Notes under the pieces: generated by a model
Database searches by the model: none
What the model saw: the letters and a program-made list of their open reading frames with translations, nothing else
What the model was told of the DNA's origin: nothing
Source: Planctomycetota bacterium
Lineage (GTDB): Bacteria; Planctomycetota; Planctomycetia; Planctomycetales; Planctomycetaceae
Assembly (NCBI GenBank): GCA_022600195.1
Contig: JAHZKX010000018.1
Span: 124,001-188,000, forward strand
DNA length: 64,000 nt
Reading direction: 5' to 3'
Shown: piece after piece, positions 28,835 through 37,981 of the stretch
Numbering within the stretch: the stretch's first letter is position 1
How the letters are laid out: each line of letters starts with the position of its first letter
Made by a program: the position numbers and the translations under genes

Positions 28835-30040
28835 ATGAACAAACACACCAGAGCCGCTATCATTAAAGTCAATCATAAAAAGGCATTACAACTCGTCACG
28901 CGGCTGATGGCCGTACCTGGTAAAAGTGGTGAAGAAGGAAAAATCGCAGCCGCAATTGTGGCAGAACTCCGGAAAGCAGGTCTACCTGAGAAATGCATCA
29001 CCTTCGATTCCGCTCATAAGAAAAGCCCCATTGGTGGTGAGTCTGGAAATATGATTGTGAAACTTCCAGGAACGATACGTGGCCCCCGTCGTATGTTGAT
29101 GGCGCATATGGACACTGTCCCGCTGTGTGTCGGAGCAGAACCGATCAAAAAGGGAAAGCTGATTCATTCCAAAAGTAATCAGACCGCCTTGGGAGCAGAC
29201 GACCGGGCAGGCTGTAGCGTGATTCTCAATGCCTTACTCACAATTCTCGAGCAGGATATCCCTCATCCTCCATTAACTTTCTGTTGGATGGTTCAGGAAG
29301 AAATCGGCTTGGTAGGTGTACGACATCTGGCAACTGGAAAACTGGGGAAGCCCAAAATGTGCTTCAACTGGGATGGAAAACTGGCTGACATGGTTTGTAT
29401 CGGAGCCACCGGTGATTCGGGAATGTTGATTCAAATTGAAGGGATTGCCAGCCATGCAGGAGCACATCCCGAGCACGGAGTCAGCGCCGCTGTCATCGCA
29501 GCCAATGCCATTGAAGACCTCTCACGAAATGGTTGGCACGGCCTGGTGATCAAAGGCAAAAATTCCGGGTCCAGTAATATTGGAGTCATCTCGGGGGGAG
29601 CTGCCACAAATGTGGTGATGCCCGAATTATCAATCAAGGCAGAAGCACGCAGCCATAATCCCCGCTTTCGACAAAAAATTCTTGATGAATTTGAAAAAGC
29701 CTTCCGGAAGTCTGCAAAGTCCCTGAAAAACAGTTCCGGGAAGCGAGGCAGCGTTTCGTTTGAATCCTATTTGAAATATGATTCCTTTCGCCTTTCAGAA
29801 AAGGAACCAGCTGTTCAAACCGCAAAACACGCCATCCAAAAAACGGGTGATCAACCAGAGCTCAGTATCGCCAATGGAGGCCTGGACGCGAACTGGATGG
29901 TCGCGCATGGATTCCCCACGGTCACTTTGGGATGTGGCCAGCAGGATATCCATACCACAAAAGAAACATTGATGATTGAGGAATATCTCAAAGCCTGCCA
30001 GATCGGACTGCTTCTGGCTTCTGCAACGGAAACTGATTGA
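28835..30040 (+). CDS. M20/M42-type metallopeptidase (peptidase T-like)
   Basis: A 401-residue cytosolic di-metal peptidase. Metal-binding signs: His-Met-Asp-Thr-Val-Pro near 90-95, Gly-Ala-Asp-Asp-Arg-Ala-Gly near 127-133, Glu-Glu-Ile-Gly-Leu-Val near 158-163 and a C-terminal His near 372. The inserted lid domain (about 200-300) has Ser-His-Ala-Gly-Ala-His-Pro. It most resembles the PepT-like branch of M20, so a di- or tripeptidase is likely; substrate not determinable. No ribosome site is evident. It is followed 40 bases later by the ispA gene. Confidence 0.88.
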   Translation: MNKHTRAAIIKVNHKKALQLVTRLMAVPGKSGEEGKIAAAIVAELRKAGLPEKCITFDSAHKKSPIGGESGNMIVKLPGTIRGPRRMLMAHMDTVPLCVGAEPIKKGKLIHSKSNQTALGADDRAGCSVILNALLTILEQDIPHPPLTFCWMVQEEIGLVGVRHLATGKLGKPKMCFNWDGKLADMVCIGATGDSGMLIQIEGIASHAGAHPEHGVSAAVIAANAIEDLSRNGWHGLVIKGKNSGSSNIGVISGGAATNVVMPELSIKAEARSHNPRFRQKILDEFEKAFRKSAKSLKNSSGKRGSVSFESYLKYDSFRLSEKEPAVQTAKHAIQKTGDQPELSIANGGLDANWMVAHGFPTVTLGCGQQDIHTTKETLMIEEYLKACQIGLLLASATETD

Positions 30041-30079
30041 ATTAACACTCCAGCAACTTTAAACAAAGAACTTTTTTGA

Positions 30080-30976
30080 ATGAGCGATCAACGCCCAACT
30101 TTCAAGGAAATGTGGAGCACACTACAGAGTCTGGTAAATCAACATTTATCAGACTCACTCGATCATTCAACGGATTGCCCACCAATTCTCAAAGAGGCAA
30201 TGTCTTACAGTCTTTCCGCTGGTGGAAAACGGTTGCGGCCCATTCTGGTTCTGCTCAGTTGTGAAGCCTGTGGGGGAAACAGGGAAGACGCATTACCCGC
30301 AGCCTGCGCCATTGAAATGGTGCACACTTACTCACTAATTCATGACGATCTACCGGCAATGGATGATGATGACCTCCGAAGAGGAAAACCTACCAGTCAT
30401 GTCAAATTTGGTGAAGCAAATGCCATCCTGGCCGGAGATGCCTTATTAACGCGAGCCTTTGAAATCTTGGCAAGATATATTGCATTAAAGTCTTGTGCTG
30501 CTGAATGTTGCGTTGATCTGGCCAATGCGGCAGGTGCTGTGGGAATGGTCGGCGGACAAGTCGCAGACCTGGAGTCGGAGCATCAGAATCAACCCACTTT
30601 GGAAACGCTGGAAGCGATTCACCGTAGAAAAACAGGACGGCTGATTTGCAGTGCTCTCACAATGGGAGCCAGAATTGGTGGTGCAGATGCAGTAACCCTG
30701 GAAAAACTGGAAAAATACGGAACCTGCATAGGATTGGCATTTCAAATTACGGATGATCTACTTGATTTAACCGGTGATGAAGAAAAAATGGGAAAAGGCG
30801 TGCGAAAAGACGCCGAACACGGTAAATTAACCTACCCCTCCCTGATTGGTGTTGAAGAGAGCCACCAGCGTGCTCAAAATTTGATTCAAGAAGCGTGTCT
30901 CTCGATCTCCTCACTTGGGAGCCATGGCCAACGATTGGAAGAACTGGCCCATTTTATATTGGAACGAGACCACTGA
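30080..30976 (+). CDS. ispA: Short-chain polyprenyl diphosphate synthase
   Basis: A 298-residue trans-prenyltransferase that condenses IPP with allylic diphosphates to give farnesyl or geranylgeranyl diphosphate. The first Asp-rich motif is Asp-Asp-Leu-Pro-Ala-Met-Asp-Asp (89-96) and the second Asp-Asp-Leu-Leu-Asp (224-228). Gly-Gly-Lys-Arg-Leu-Arg-Pro (48-54) binds IPP. Chain length is not certain; the residues before the first motif (His-Thr-Tyr-Ser-Leu-Ile-His) fit the farnesyl-type enzymes. Its stop overlaps the dxs start by one base, so translation is probably coupled. Confidence 0.94.
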   Translation: MSDQRPTFKEMWSTLQSLVNQHLSDSLDHSTDCPPILKEAMSYSLSAGGKRLRPILVLLSCEACGGNREDALPAACAIEMVHTYSLIHDDLPAMDDDDLRRGKPTSHVKFGEANAILAGDALLTRAFEILARYIALKSCAAECCVDLANAAGAVGMVGGQVADLESEHQNQPTLETLEAIHRRKTGRLICSALTMGARIGGADAVTLEKLEKYGTCIGLAFQITDDLLDLTGDEEKMGKGVRKDAEHGKLTYPSLIGVEESHQRAQNLIQEACLSISSLGSHGQRLEELAHFILERDH

Positions 30977-32889
30977 TGAAAATCGAAATTCTACCGCAGA
31001 TCAAGTCACCCCTTGATATGCAAACTTTATCTGGGAGTGAACTCGAAACACTGGCTGCAGAAATTCGTGAAGTCTTATGTACCGTCGTGGAAGATCGGTC
31101 AGCTCACTTCGCCAGCAATCTCGGGGTCGTGGAACTCTGCATTGCCTTGCATATCGCATTCGACTTTTCGAAGGACCGACTCATCTGGGATACGGGACAT
31201 CAAATCTATCCCCACAAATTGCTCACTGGTCGCTACCCGCAAATTTCAACAATCCGCCGCAAAGGTGGACTGATGGGTTATCCCAATCCGGAAGAAAGTG
31301 AATACGACCTCTTCATGACGGGACACGCAGGGGCTAGCGTTTCAACAGTCCTCGGCATGAAAGCCGGAGATGATCTGACAGGTGAAACAGACCGCAAATC
31401 GGTGGCCATCATTGGAGACGGCGCCCTGCCTTCGGGTATCGTGTTCGAAGCCATGAATAATGCTGCCGGTTTGAATAAAGATGTCCTTGTCATTCTCAAT
31501 GATAATAAAATGGGAATTTGCCCACGTGTCGGAGGACTGGCCAGATATCTCGACAAAGCCCGTGTGGCCCCCTTCTACAATGGTTTAAAACGGGATGTCT
31601 CCTGGTTATTAAATAAAGTTCCTGTCGTCGGCGAATCGATGGAACATACGCTGGGCAGCTTCAAGGAAGCTGTGAAAGGTTTTCTGCACGGGGGAATTCT
31701 GTTTGAAGAAATGGGCTTCCGCTATATTGGACCTGTGGATGGTCATAATATTGAAGAACTTTCCGGTTACCTGCAGATGATCAAAAACATCAAAGGACCT
31801 GTTCTGTTGCATGTGTTAACAGAAAAAGGGCATGGCTTTGAACCGGCTACTAATGATCCCGTATCATTTCATGCGCCAGCCCCCTTCCAGCGCAATGAAG
31901 AAAATGAAATTGTGGCTGCGGAAAAGCCCGGCAGAAATACATCCAAATCATTTACCGATGTAATCAGCAGCTCGATCTTTCAAGCAATGACCGAGAATGA
32001 AAAAGTGGTTGTCCTCACAGCGGCAATGTGTGCTGGAAACAAACTGGGAAAAATTCGTGATGGATTCCCCGATCGATTTTTTGATACCGGGATTTGTGAA
32101 GCACATGCGGTCGCTTTTGCAGGAGGCATGGCGAAATCAGGATTGCGGCCCGTTGTTGACATCTACAGCACGTTCCTGCAACGCAGCTTCGATCACATTT
32201 TCCAGGAAGTGGCACTACAGAATCTGCCCGTTACTTTCTGTATGGATCGGGCCGGAATTGCAGGCGAAGATGGACCCACTCACCACGGAGCCTTTGATAA
32301 CACCTTCATGAGGTGCCTCCCCAATCTCGTAATGATGTCCCCCGGAGATGCCCGGGATGTCGAACCGATGCTTAACTTTTCGCTACAGCATGACGGACCA
32401 ACGGCCATTCGATACCCGAAAGCACCAGCGGATTCCGTCGAGAGGGATGTAGCACCCATCGAGCTAGGGAAATCAGAAATCTATGTCTGGGGTAAAGACG
32501 GTATGCTCATCGCATTTGGTTCCCTGTTTACAAATTGTATCCAGGCCGCGGAAAAGCTCCGCGAGGAAGGGCTCGATATCGGTGTGATTAATGCCCGATT
32601 CTCCAAACCAATAGACACAACTGTGATCAATCAGGCGATTCAGGAATCGGGCTTTGTGATTACCATCGAAGAGGGTACACTTTGTGGCGGTTTTGGTTCA
32701 GCCGTTTTGGAATCGGCCAACGATGCCGGACTCAATACAAGTCATCTCAAACGACTCGGAATTCCTGACCGCTTCATCGAACATGGTAATCGAAATGAAC
32801 TACTGATCGACCTGGGGCTGGATGTTGCTGGAATTATAGCAACTGCTCGTGAGATGGTTGAACAGACAAAAGTAACACTTAACGAATAA
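30976..32889 (+). CDS. dxs: 1-deoxy-D-xylulose-5-phosphate synthase
   Basis: Dxs joins pyruvate and glyceraldehyde 3-phosphate using thiamine diphosphate, the first step of the MEP isoprenoid route. The 637-residue product has Trp-Asp-Thr-Gly-His-Gln-x-Tyr-Pro-His-Lys, the ThDP motif Gly-Asp-Gly-Ala-Leu ... Asn-Asn-Ala with Asn-Asp-Asn, and Gly-Ile-Ala-Gly-Glu-Asp-Gly-Pro-Thr-His-His-Gly in the pyrimidine domain. The ATG at 30976 overlaps the ispA stop (TGATG). A longer frame from 30895 lies entirely inside ispA and is less likely. With ispA it forms an isoprenoid precursor unit. Confidence 0.96.
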   Translation: MKIEILPQIKSPLDMQTLSGSELETLAAEIREVLCTVVEDRSAHFASNLGVVELCIALHIAFDFSKDRLIWDTGHQIYPHKLLTGRYPQISTIRRKGGLMGYPNPEESEYDLFMTGHAGASVSTVLGMKAGDDLTGETDRKSVAIIGDGALPSGIVFEAMNNAAGLNKDVLVILNDNKMGICPRVGGLARYLDKARVAPFYNGLKRDVSWLLNKVPVVGESMEHTLGSFKEAVKGFLHGGILFEEMGFRYIGPVDGHNIEELSGYLQMIKNIKGPVLLHVLTEKGHGFEPATNDPVSFHAPAPFQRNEENEIVAAEKPGRNTSKSFTDVISSSIFQAMTENEKVVVLTAAMCAGNKLGKIRDGFPDRFFDTGICEAHAVAFAGGMAKSGLRPVVDIYSTFLQRSFDHIFQEVALQNLPVTFCMDRAGIAGEDGPTHHGAFDNTFMRCLPNLVMMSPGDARDVEPMLNFSLQHDGPTAIRYPKAPADSVERDVAPIELGKSEIYVWGKDGMLIAFGSLFTNCIQAAEKLREEGLDIGVINARFSKPIDTTVINQAIQESGFVITIEEGTLCGGFGSAVLESANDAGLNTSHLKRLGIPDRFIEHGNRNELLIDLGLDVAGIIATAREMVEQTKVTLNE

Positions 32890-32945
32890 TTACCCCTCTT
32901 TCATTCTCCAATCAGTATGGATGCTTGATCTACGGAGCTTTCCGA

Positions 32946-34355
32946 ATGTTTTCAATGAATACAGTTTTTCGCTCACGGATTCTGAGTTTTTTCTGTCTTT
33001 CTTTTTCTGTGAGTTCTGCCAGCCTCTGTTGGGATAGCGAAGTCGCTTTTGCAGAAACCTACGAATTCAGTGAACCGATCAAAGACAGCCGCACGTTTAC
33101 TGTCGACTCCAACATCAAAGTGGAAGGTCAACTGGAAACAGCAATCAAATCGGGAAAGGCAAGATCACTCAAGCTCGATGTCGAAGGCAAGCTCCAGTAT
33201 CTGGAACGAAGACTCCCCGGAACAGGACGTGATGCAGAATCACTCAGGTCACTACGCTATTACGAATCGGCCACAGCAAAAATTGATGTTCAGGGCCAAA
33301 AAACATTTGCCCGCGGTCGAGATAAACATCGCATGATTGTCGCGGAAGGCACAGCAGAAGGCCTTGCCTTACATTCCCCGACAGGGCCTCTCATGCCATC
33401 AGAATTGGAATTGCTAAACTCTCCCGGAGATAGCCTGCCTGTGATCGCGCTCTTACCACAATCGGATGTAGAAGTGGGTGAAGTCTGGACACCCGATCGA
33501 TGGGTACTCCAGTCATTGACTGGGCTCGAAGCAGTTTTGAAGTCGGAATTGACTTGCAAACTGGAATCTGTGGAAGCAGATGTCGCTCAGATCAGCTTTC
33601 AGGGAAAAATAGAAGGCGCCACTGTCGGCGCGCAAACAGAAATCTCAATCACCGGCATGCTTCAGTTTCAGCGTCAGGAAAATTTCATCAGCCATCTGGA
33701 AATGGAACAAACAGAAAAACGATCTGTTGGCTCTGTCAGTCCGGGAATGAAAGTCACTGCCAAAGTAAAGTGGGATCGCACACTGACGAAGACACCGGGA
33801 CCACTGACTGATGAAGTTCTAGAGACCATCCCGCTGGAAACAAAACCCGAAGCCCGATTTCTGAGTTTCGAACCTCCCTGGGATGTACGATTACTTCTCC
33901 CGCGGGACTGGTATGTCTTTCATCAGACAGGTCAGGTTGCCGTCTTAAGGTTACTCGATAAAGGGAGTCTGATTGCGCAGGTCAACATCTCAAAAATCCC
34001 ATCCGTCAAACCCGGCAGTCATACCTCAGAAGAACAGTTCCAGCAGGATATTCGGACGTCTCTAGGCAAGAAACTGGTCAATATTCTTAAAGCGGAAAAC
34101 CTCTCGCCTGAGGATGGAAGATATATTCACCGAGTCACAGTGGCGGGCAAGTCAAACGAAGTTCCCGTACAATGGATTTATTACCTGTGTACGGCTCCGA
34201 CAGGCAAACAGATTTCATTTGTCTTTACCGTAGATCAAAAACTGGTCGATCAGTTGGCCAATCGGGATGCAGACATTGTCCTGAGTCTTGAATTTCTCGA
34301 AGCAAAGGCGGCTCCCGTACAGGCAGGACCTGCAGATGCCAGCGAAAGAAAATAG
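32946..34355 (+). CDS. Secreted protein, unknown function
   Basis: Not recognised. About 469 residues from the ATG at 32946, which follows GGAG by nine bases. A signal peptide ends near Val-Ala-Phe-Ala-Glu (about residue 37). The mature protein is rich in beta strands: about 40-270 resembles an outer-sheet or lipocalin-like region, and about 290-440 starts Pro-Pro-Trp-Asp-Val-Arg-Leu-Leu-Leu-Pro-Arg-Asp-Trp and may be a second, PsbP-like fold; that is only a visual resemblance. It lies 57 bases after dxs and might share its transcript. Confidence 0.75.
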   Translation: MFSMNTVFRSRILSFFCLSFSVSSASLCWDSEVAFAETYEFSEPIKDSRTFTVDSNIKVEGQLETAIKSGKARSLKLDVEGKLQYLERRLPGTGRDAESLRSLRYYESATAKIDVQGQKTFARGRDKHRMIVAEGTAEGLALHSPTGPLMPSELELLNSPGDSLPVIALLPQSDVEVGEVWTPDRWVLQSLTGLEAVLKSELTCKLESVEADVAQISFQGKIEGATVGAQTEISITGMLQFQRQENFISHLEMEQTEKRSVGSVSPGMKVTAKVKWDRTLTKTPGPLTDEVLETIPLETKPEARFLSFEPPWDVRLLLPRDWYVFHQTGQVAVLRLLDKGSLIAQVNISKIPSVKPGSHTSEEQFQQDIRTSLGKKLVNILKAENLSPEDGRYIHRVTVAGKSNEVPVQWIYYLCTAPTGKQISFVFTVDQKLVDQLANRDADIVLSLEFLEAKAAPVQAGPADASERK

Positions 34356-34625
34356 CTTCGCACTTCATTTCTGGTGATCTCAGTATCGAATTATGATCTG
34401 ATCGACCACATAACCGACACATTCATGATAACCCCACTCCCGTTTCCTGCCACGCGTTAATTTGCAGGACACATCCCTCCCAACTGTGTACTAAGCTTCA
34501 TTTGTGTAGAACTTAAAATAGTTTTCTACGCACTCAGTCACCTCTGACCAATAAATAGTCTAGTACAACCGCAGTTTACTCTCCACAGAGAGAAACGTAT
34601 TTGCTTCCCGTTCAGGAACAGATGC

Positions 34626-35561
34626 ATGAAAACTATAATTTTAGCATCCTTGTATGCCCTATCGAATGAAACGCTGATTTGCTTCGGTGCCGGATTACTG
34701 GTAGCCGTCAGTCTGGGTTTTGCGGCAGGATACTTTCTCGGCAAGAGCGCCCCGGCACGCGATTTTCGCCGCGCGAAAAAACATATTCAAAATTGTTTTC
34801 AGCATGTGAAAGAAGCTTTGGATACAGCGCAATCCGCCTGCCTTTTGCTGGAGAAGTTTCCGGGACTGATGCTGACGAAAGAGCAAACTAACGAACTCAC
34901 CAAAAAACGCACTAACTTGCTGGATTTAATTAATCGAGTGATTGAACGGAAAGTTGGCGATCAGAAACAAAGACCGCCTGAAATTATTCCAGAGGAAAAG
35001 AAAATTCAGGACTTTCCGGCAATGCAGTGGGTGTTTCAACCAGAGCAAACACATTTAAAGCTGCCAAACACTTCAGCCTTTGAAGCCAATCTGGAAATGA
35101 TGCTGCTCGCGGGAACAACAACTGATCTGAACAGTGGCCTGCTGCTCGTGCAAATGAATCAGTATGAACAGCTTAAAGAACGTTTTGGAATCATGGCCCC
35201 GATTAAGTTTATGAAAACGATTTCTCGTCTGATCTTACATAAAGTAAGAGATGAAGATGTCATTTGCATTTGGAAATCAGACACGCTCGCCATTCTGTTT
35301 CCCGGCGTTTCCATCAATGAGGGCCAGACCCATGCGGAAATCATCCGTGATGCCATTCGTCACCACCATTTCCGTCTGGAAACAAATAGCCCGGAAGTCG
35401 TCGTAACGGCCAGCCTCGCTTATCTTTCGTGTGTTCCCGGTGACTCGGCAGAACTGGTCTTGGATCGAGGTTTACATGCACTGGCCAAATCACAGAAAAA
35501 AGGCCGGAACCAGCTGATCATTCAAGACAGCAACTCCTACGAGCACAAACAGGCAGTCTGA
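34626..35561 (+). CDS. Membrane-anchored degenerate GGDEF-domain protein
   Basis: A 311-residue protein. Residues 12-40 form one hydrophobic anchor ending in a Gly-rich Gly-Tyr-Phe-Leu-Gly-Lys. About 45-115 is a charged helical region, possibly coiled coil. About 155-305 follows the diguanylate cyclase fold (Leu-Leu-Leu-Val-Gln-Met-Asn-Gln-Tyr-Glu ... Arg-Asp-Glu-Asp ... Ala-Ile-Leu-Phe-Pro-Gly ... Thr-Ala-Ser-Leu-Ala). The signature segment reads Lys-Ser-Asp-Thr-Leu instead of Gly-Gly-Asp-Glu-Phe and the metal-binding Asp of strand 1 is replaced by Asn. Synthesis of cyclic-di-GMP is therefore unlikely; a binding or scaffold role is inferred. Confidence 0.75.
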   Translation: MKTIILASLYALSNETLICFGAGLLVAVSLGFAAGYFLGKSAPARDFRRAKKHIQNCFQHVKEALDTAQSACLLLEKFPGLMLTKEQTNELTKKRTNLLDLINRVIERKVGDQKQRPPEIIPEEKKIQDFPAMQWVFQPEQTHLKLPNTSAFEANLEMMLLAGTTTDLNSGLLLVQMNQYEQLKERFGIMAPIKFMKTISRLILHKVRDEDVICIWKSDTLAILFPGVSINEGQTHAEIIRDAIRHHHFRLETNSPEVVVTASLAYLSCVPGDSAELVLDRGLHALAKSQKKGRNQLIIQDSNSYEHKQAV

Positions 35562-35581
35562 AAATCGACCGGACACCGCCA

Positions 35582-35599
35582 TTTCGGAAGTCTCCGAAA
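35582..35599. terminator. Short hairpin between convergent genes
   Basis: TTTCGGA (35582-35588) pairs perfectly with TCCGAAA (35593-35599) across a 4-base loop. It lies between the convergent GGDEF-like and beta-helix genes. There is no T run on either strand, so terminator function is uncertain. Confidence 0.35.
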
Positions 35600-35621
35600 A
35601 AACCAAAACAGTGTGACTCGA

Positions 35622-37940
35622 TCAGTCAGTATCTGATTTTTTCATTTCCAGTATCCATTTCTGAATCAGATCGACTGCTTCCTGATGCACAATTCGATTG
35701 CCGATATTAGGCATGCGTGCTGCCAGATCACTGGATTGTAAACGATGCATTAATATTGATTTCTCTGGTGCACCGGGAACAATATCATAGCTATGCCCAC
35801 CAGATCCGCGTCCTGCAGCCACCGGAGTTTTCCAGACACCAATTTTTGCAGGATCGGTTTGCGTTAAACGTAAATCCAAACCTGTGGTTCTGGCATTTCC
35901 ACCTGGACTATGGCAGTGTGCACAGTTCACCGACAGGTATGCTCGAACCCGTTGATCAAGACTGCCCGAATGGGGATTATCAAAAGCAACCACTTTTTCA
36001 ATCGCCGCCGGTTCCGGAGTTTTTTCGATCAAATTGTTCCGTTTTAGATAAGTCAACTGATTCTCATCCCCTTGCGAGAAATGGTAATTCCGATTCATAT
36101 TGGCAGCCGTGGGTCCGATGGGAACATATTTGCCATGGTGACTATGACAACTAATACACTGATTGGCGTTGGGCACCAGATGACGCGTTGACCGTGCTTG
36201 ACCATCTGAGTGAACCCAGGACACATCTACTTCCCCTCCCCCCAGACTCAGCTCGGCATCTGTCTGCTCCTTATTCCAGATATAGGAGTAGCCAAACCAG
36301 CCTGAATCTTTGAGAAATTCCACTCTGGTCTCCAGCAGACGTTCTCCTTGAGAAGGATCGCGCATGTCGTTCAAGTAGGAAAAGGTCTTGATCAACATCG
36401 TTCCCACGGGGAATTCAAGTACCCCTGTCGCCGTGTATGTAATTTTTCCCCCTTCTGGTAAACGGATAAATCGATATTTCGATGTGTAATCCGTAAACAG
36501 AGTCGTGATCAAATCGTAAGGGATCACTCCTTTTACCGGCTGCTGAGAGACACCATCACCTTCAAAAAGTTTTAGCTCTGAAAGCATTTGGGGGGCTTCG
36601 TAATAAACAGTGAGTGTCGCATGTTTTGTTGACGATGGATCACCATGTGGTTTGAGTTGAACTGGCTTGAGTGACGTCAGTGTGCCAACGTACGGAGCAA
36701 CCTCTGAACTGGGCTTGTATTTGCCGACCGCAATCTTGGCAGGACTCAAATTTCCAAAGTCAATATTCATGAACCGAGCAGTACCATTATTTGACAATCT
36801 TAAACTTTTTTCTGCTGGTAGTTTTCCATTAACCTGTTTTTTCTGATCGATCACTCCATCAAAAATAATGTCCGGCAAGGGAGTACCAACGATGGACTTC
36901 AGCATTAATCCGAGTTCGTCATCGGGCTCCGTTCCACCACCACTGATTTGATTATCATGGATAGAAATACCTTCGGGATAGGGATCATATTTTTTGTCTG
37001 TAGATTTCTTTCCATAGATCAGGAAGCTGACCACGGATACGCTGAACGACTTGTTGTCTTCAATTTTATTTTCAAAGACTTCTACATCATCCGTAGCCAT
37101 GACTAAAACACCCGAACCAGCAGGTACAGAAGCAACCATATTTCCTTTAGGTGCAAAATTTTTGGTGTTGTTTTTGAAGATGTGATTTCGAAAGAGACGT
37201 ACATGACGCCCATTTTTTTGTGGCAAACCAGGTAGATCAAAAACTAATAAACCACCCGTGTTATTCGATACGACATTATCATACACATCTGCGTTAACTG
37301 TGTTTTCAATCTCAATCCCAGCCACATTCCATTCCGCACGACTGTTTCTGACAATCACATCAGTAGATTGCCCCACATAAATACCAGCATCAGCCGCGCC
37401 GATGGCAATACAGTCTTCTATCAAAACATTTTTGCACTGAACCGGATAGAGCCCGTAAGCACCATTCGTAGTTTTCGGACCTCCCGTCCATTCAGTGCGT
37501 ATCCCCCGAAAGGTGACATTCTCAGCGCCTAAAACTTTGATGGCATTATGACTGGTATCCTCAACCGCGAAATTCTCCAAAACGAGATTATCTCCACTGG
37601 CCAATAATCCATAGCTGCCATCTGTCTGGTTCTTGAAAGAGAGAACCGTTTTATCATGACCTTGACCACGTATCGTGATATTGTCTGCTACAAGATTTAA
37701 ACCAGACAGTAACTCATAGTTTCCTGCTTCCAGTACAAGCACATCCCCCGGAACTGCCTGAATCATGCGAGATTGGAAACGAAACTGAAAATCGGGGCTC
37801 GGCGAAAACGTATAAGTCGTCGGCACCAACTTCGGCACAGCAGACTCAACAACAGCCCTCGCTGAGAAAAGCCCACAAACCGGAAGAACAATCAAGGTAA
37901 AGAAATACTTTATGGATTGAAAATATTTGTATTGTGTCAT
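35622..37940 (-). CDS. Fusion of parallel beta-helix and diheme cytochrome c modules
   Basis: A 772-residue secreted protein. The signal peptide covers about 1-30. Residues 40-420 are a right-handed parallel beta-helix with repeated Asn-rich turns (Val-Leu-Glu-Ala-Gly-Asn-Tyr near the start). Residues 430-772 are a diheme cytochrome c of the SO2930 type, with heme motifs Cys-Ile-Ser-Cys-His (595-599) and Cys-Ala-His-Cys-His (673-677) and a possible axial Met in Arg-Met-Pro-Asn-Ile-Gly near 743. The two modules match families (TIGR03805 and TIGR03806, from memory) that usually occur as two neighbouring genes. Function of the pair is unknown; an envelope redox role is inferred. The next gene upstream on the strand encodes an aldehyde dehydrogenase-like protein. 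Confidence 0.9.
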   Translation of the reverse strand: MTQYKYFQSIKYFFTLIVLPVCGLFSARAVVESAVPKLVPTTYTFSPSPDFQFRFQSRMIQAVPGDVLVLEAGNYELLSGLNLVADNITIRGQGHDKTVLSFKNQTDGSYGLLASGDNLVLENFAVEDTSHNAIKVLGAENVTFRGIRTEWTGGPKTTNGAYGLYPVQCKNVLIEDCIAIGAADAGIYVGQSTDVIVRNSRAEWNVAGIEIENTVNADVYDNVVSNNTGGLLVFDLPGLPQKNGRHVRLFRNHIFKNNTKNFAPKGNMVASVPAGSGVLVMATDDVEVFENKIEDNKSFSVSVVSFLIYGKKSTDKKYDPYPEGISIHDNQISGGGTEPDDELGLMLKSIVGTPLPDIIFDGVIDQKKQVNGKLPAEKSLRLSNNGTARFMNIDFGNLSPAKIAVGKYKPSSEVAPYVGTLTSLKPVQLKPHGDPSSTKHATLTVYYEAPQMLSELKLFEGDGVSQQPVKGVIPYDLITTLFTDYTSKYRFIRLPEGGKITYTATGVLEFPVGTMLIKTFSYLNDMRDPSQGERLLETRVEFLKDSGWFGYSYIWNKEQTDAELSLGGGEVDVSWVHSDGQARSTRHLVPNANQCISCHSHHGKYVPIGPTAANMNRNYHFSQGDENQLTYLKRNNLIEKTPEPAAIEKVVAFDNPHSGSLDQRVRAYLSVNCAHCHSPGGNARTTGLDLRLTQTDPAKIGVWKTPVAAGRGSGGHSYDIVPGAPEKSILMHRLQSSDLAARMPNIGNRIVHQEAVDLIQKWILEMKKSDTD

Positions 37941-37981
37941 ATCTGATGAACCCGGATTGATTTAGTACTTAATGAAAGTTT

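Noticed and set aside
30895..30975. A longer dxs frame starting inside ispA
   Set aside because: The ATG at 30976 overlaps the ispA stop in the usual TGATG form, and the extra 27 residues lie within ispA and have no Dxs counterpart.
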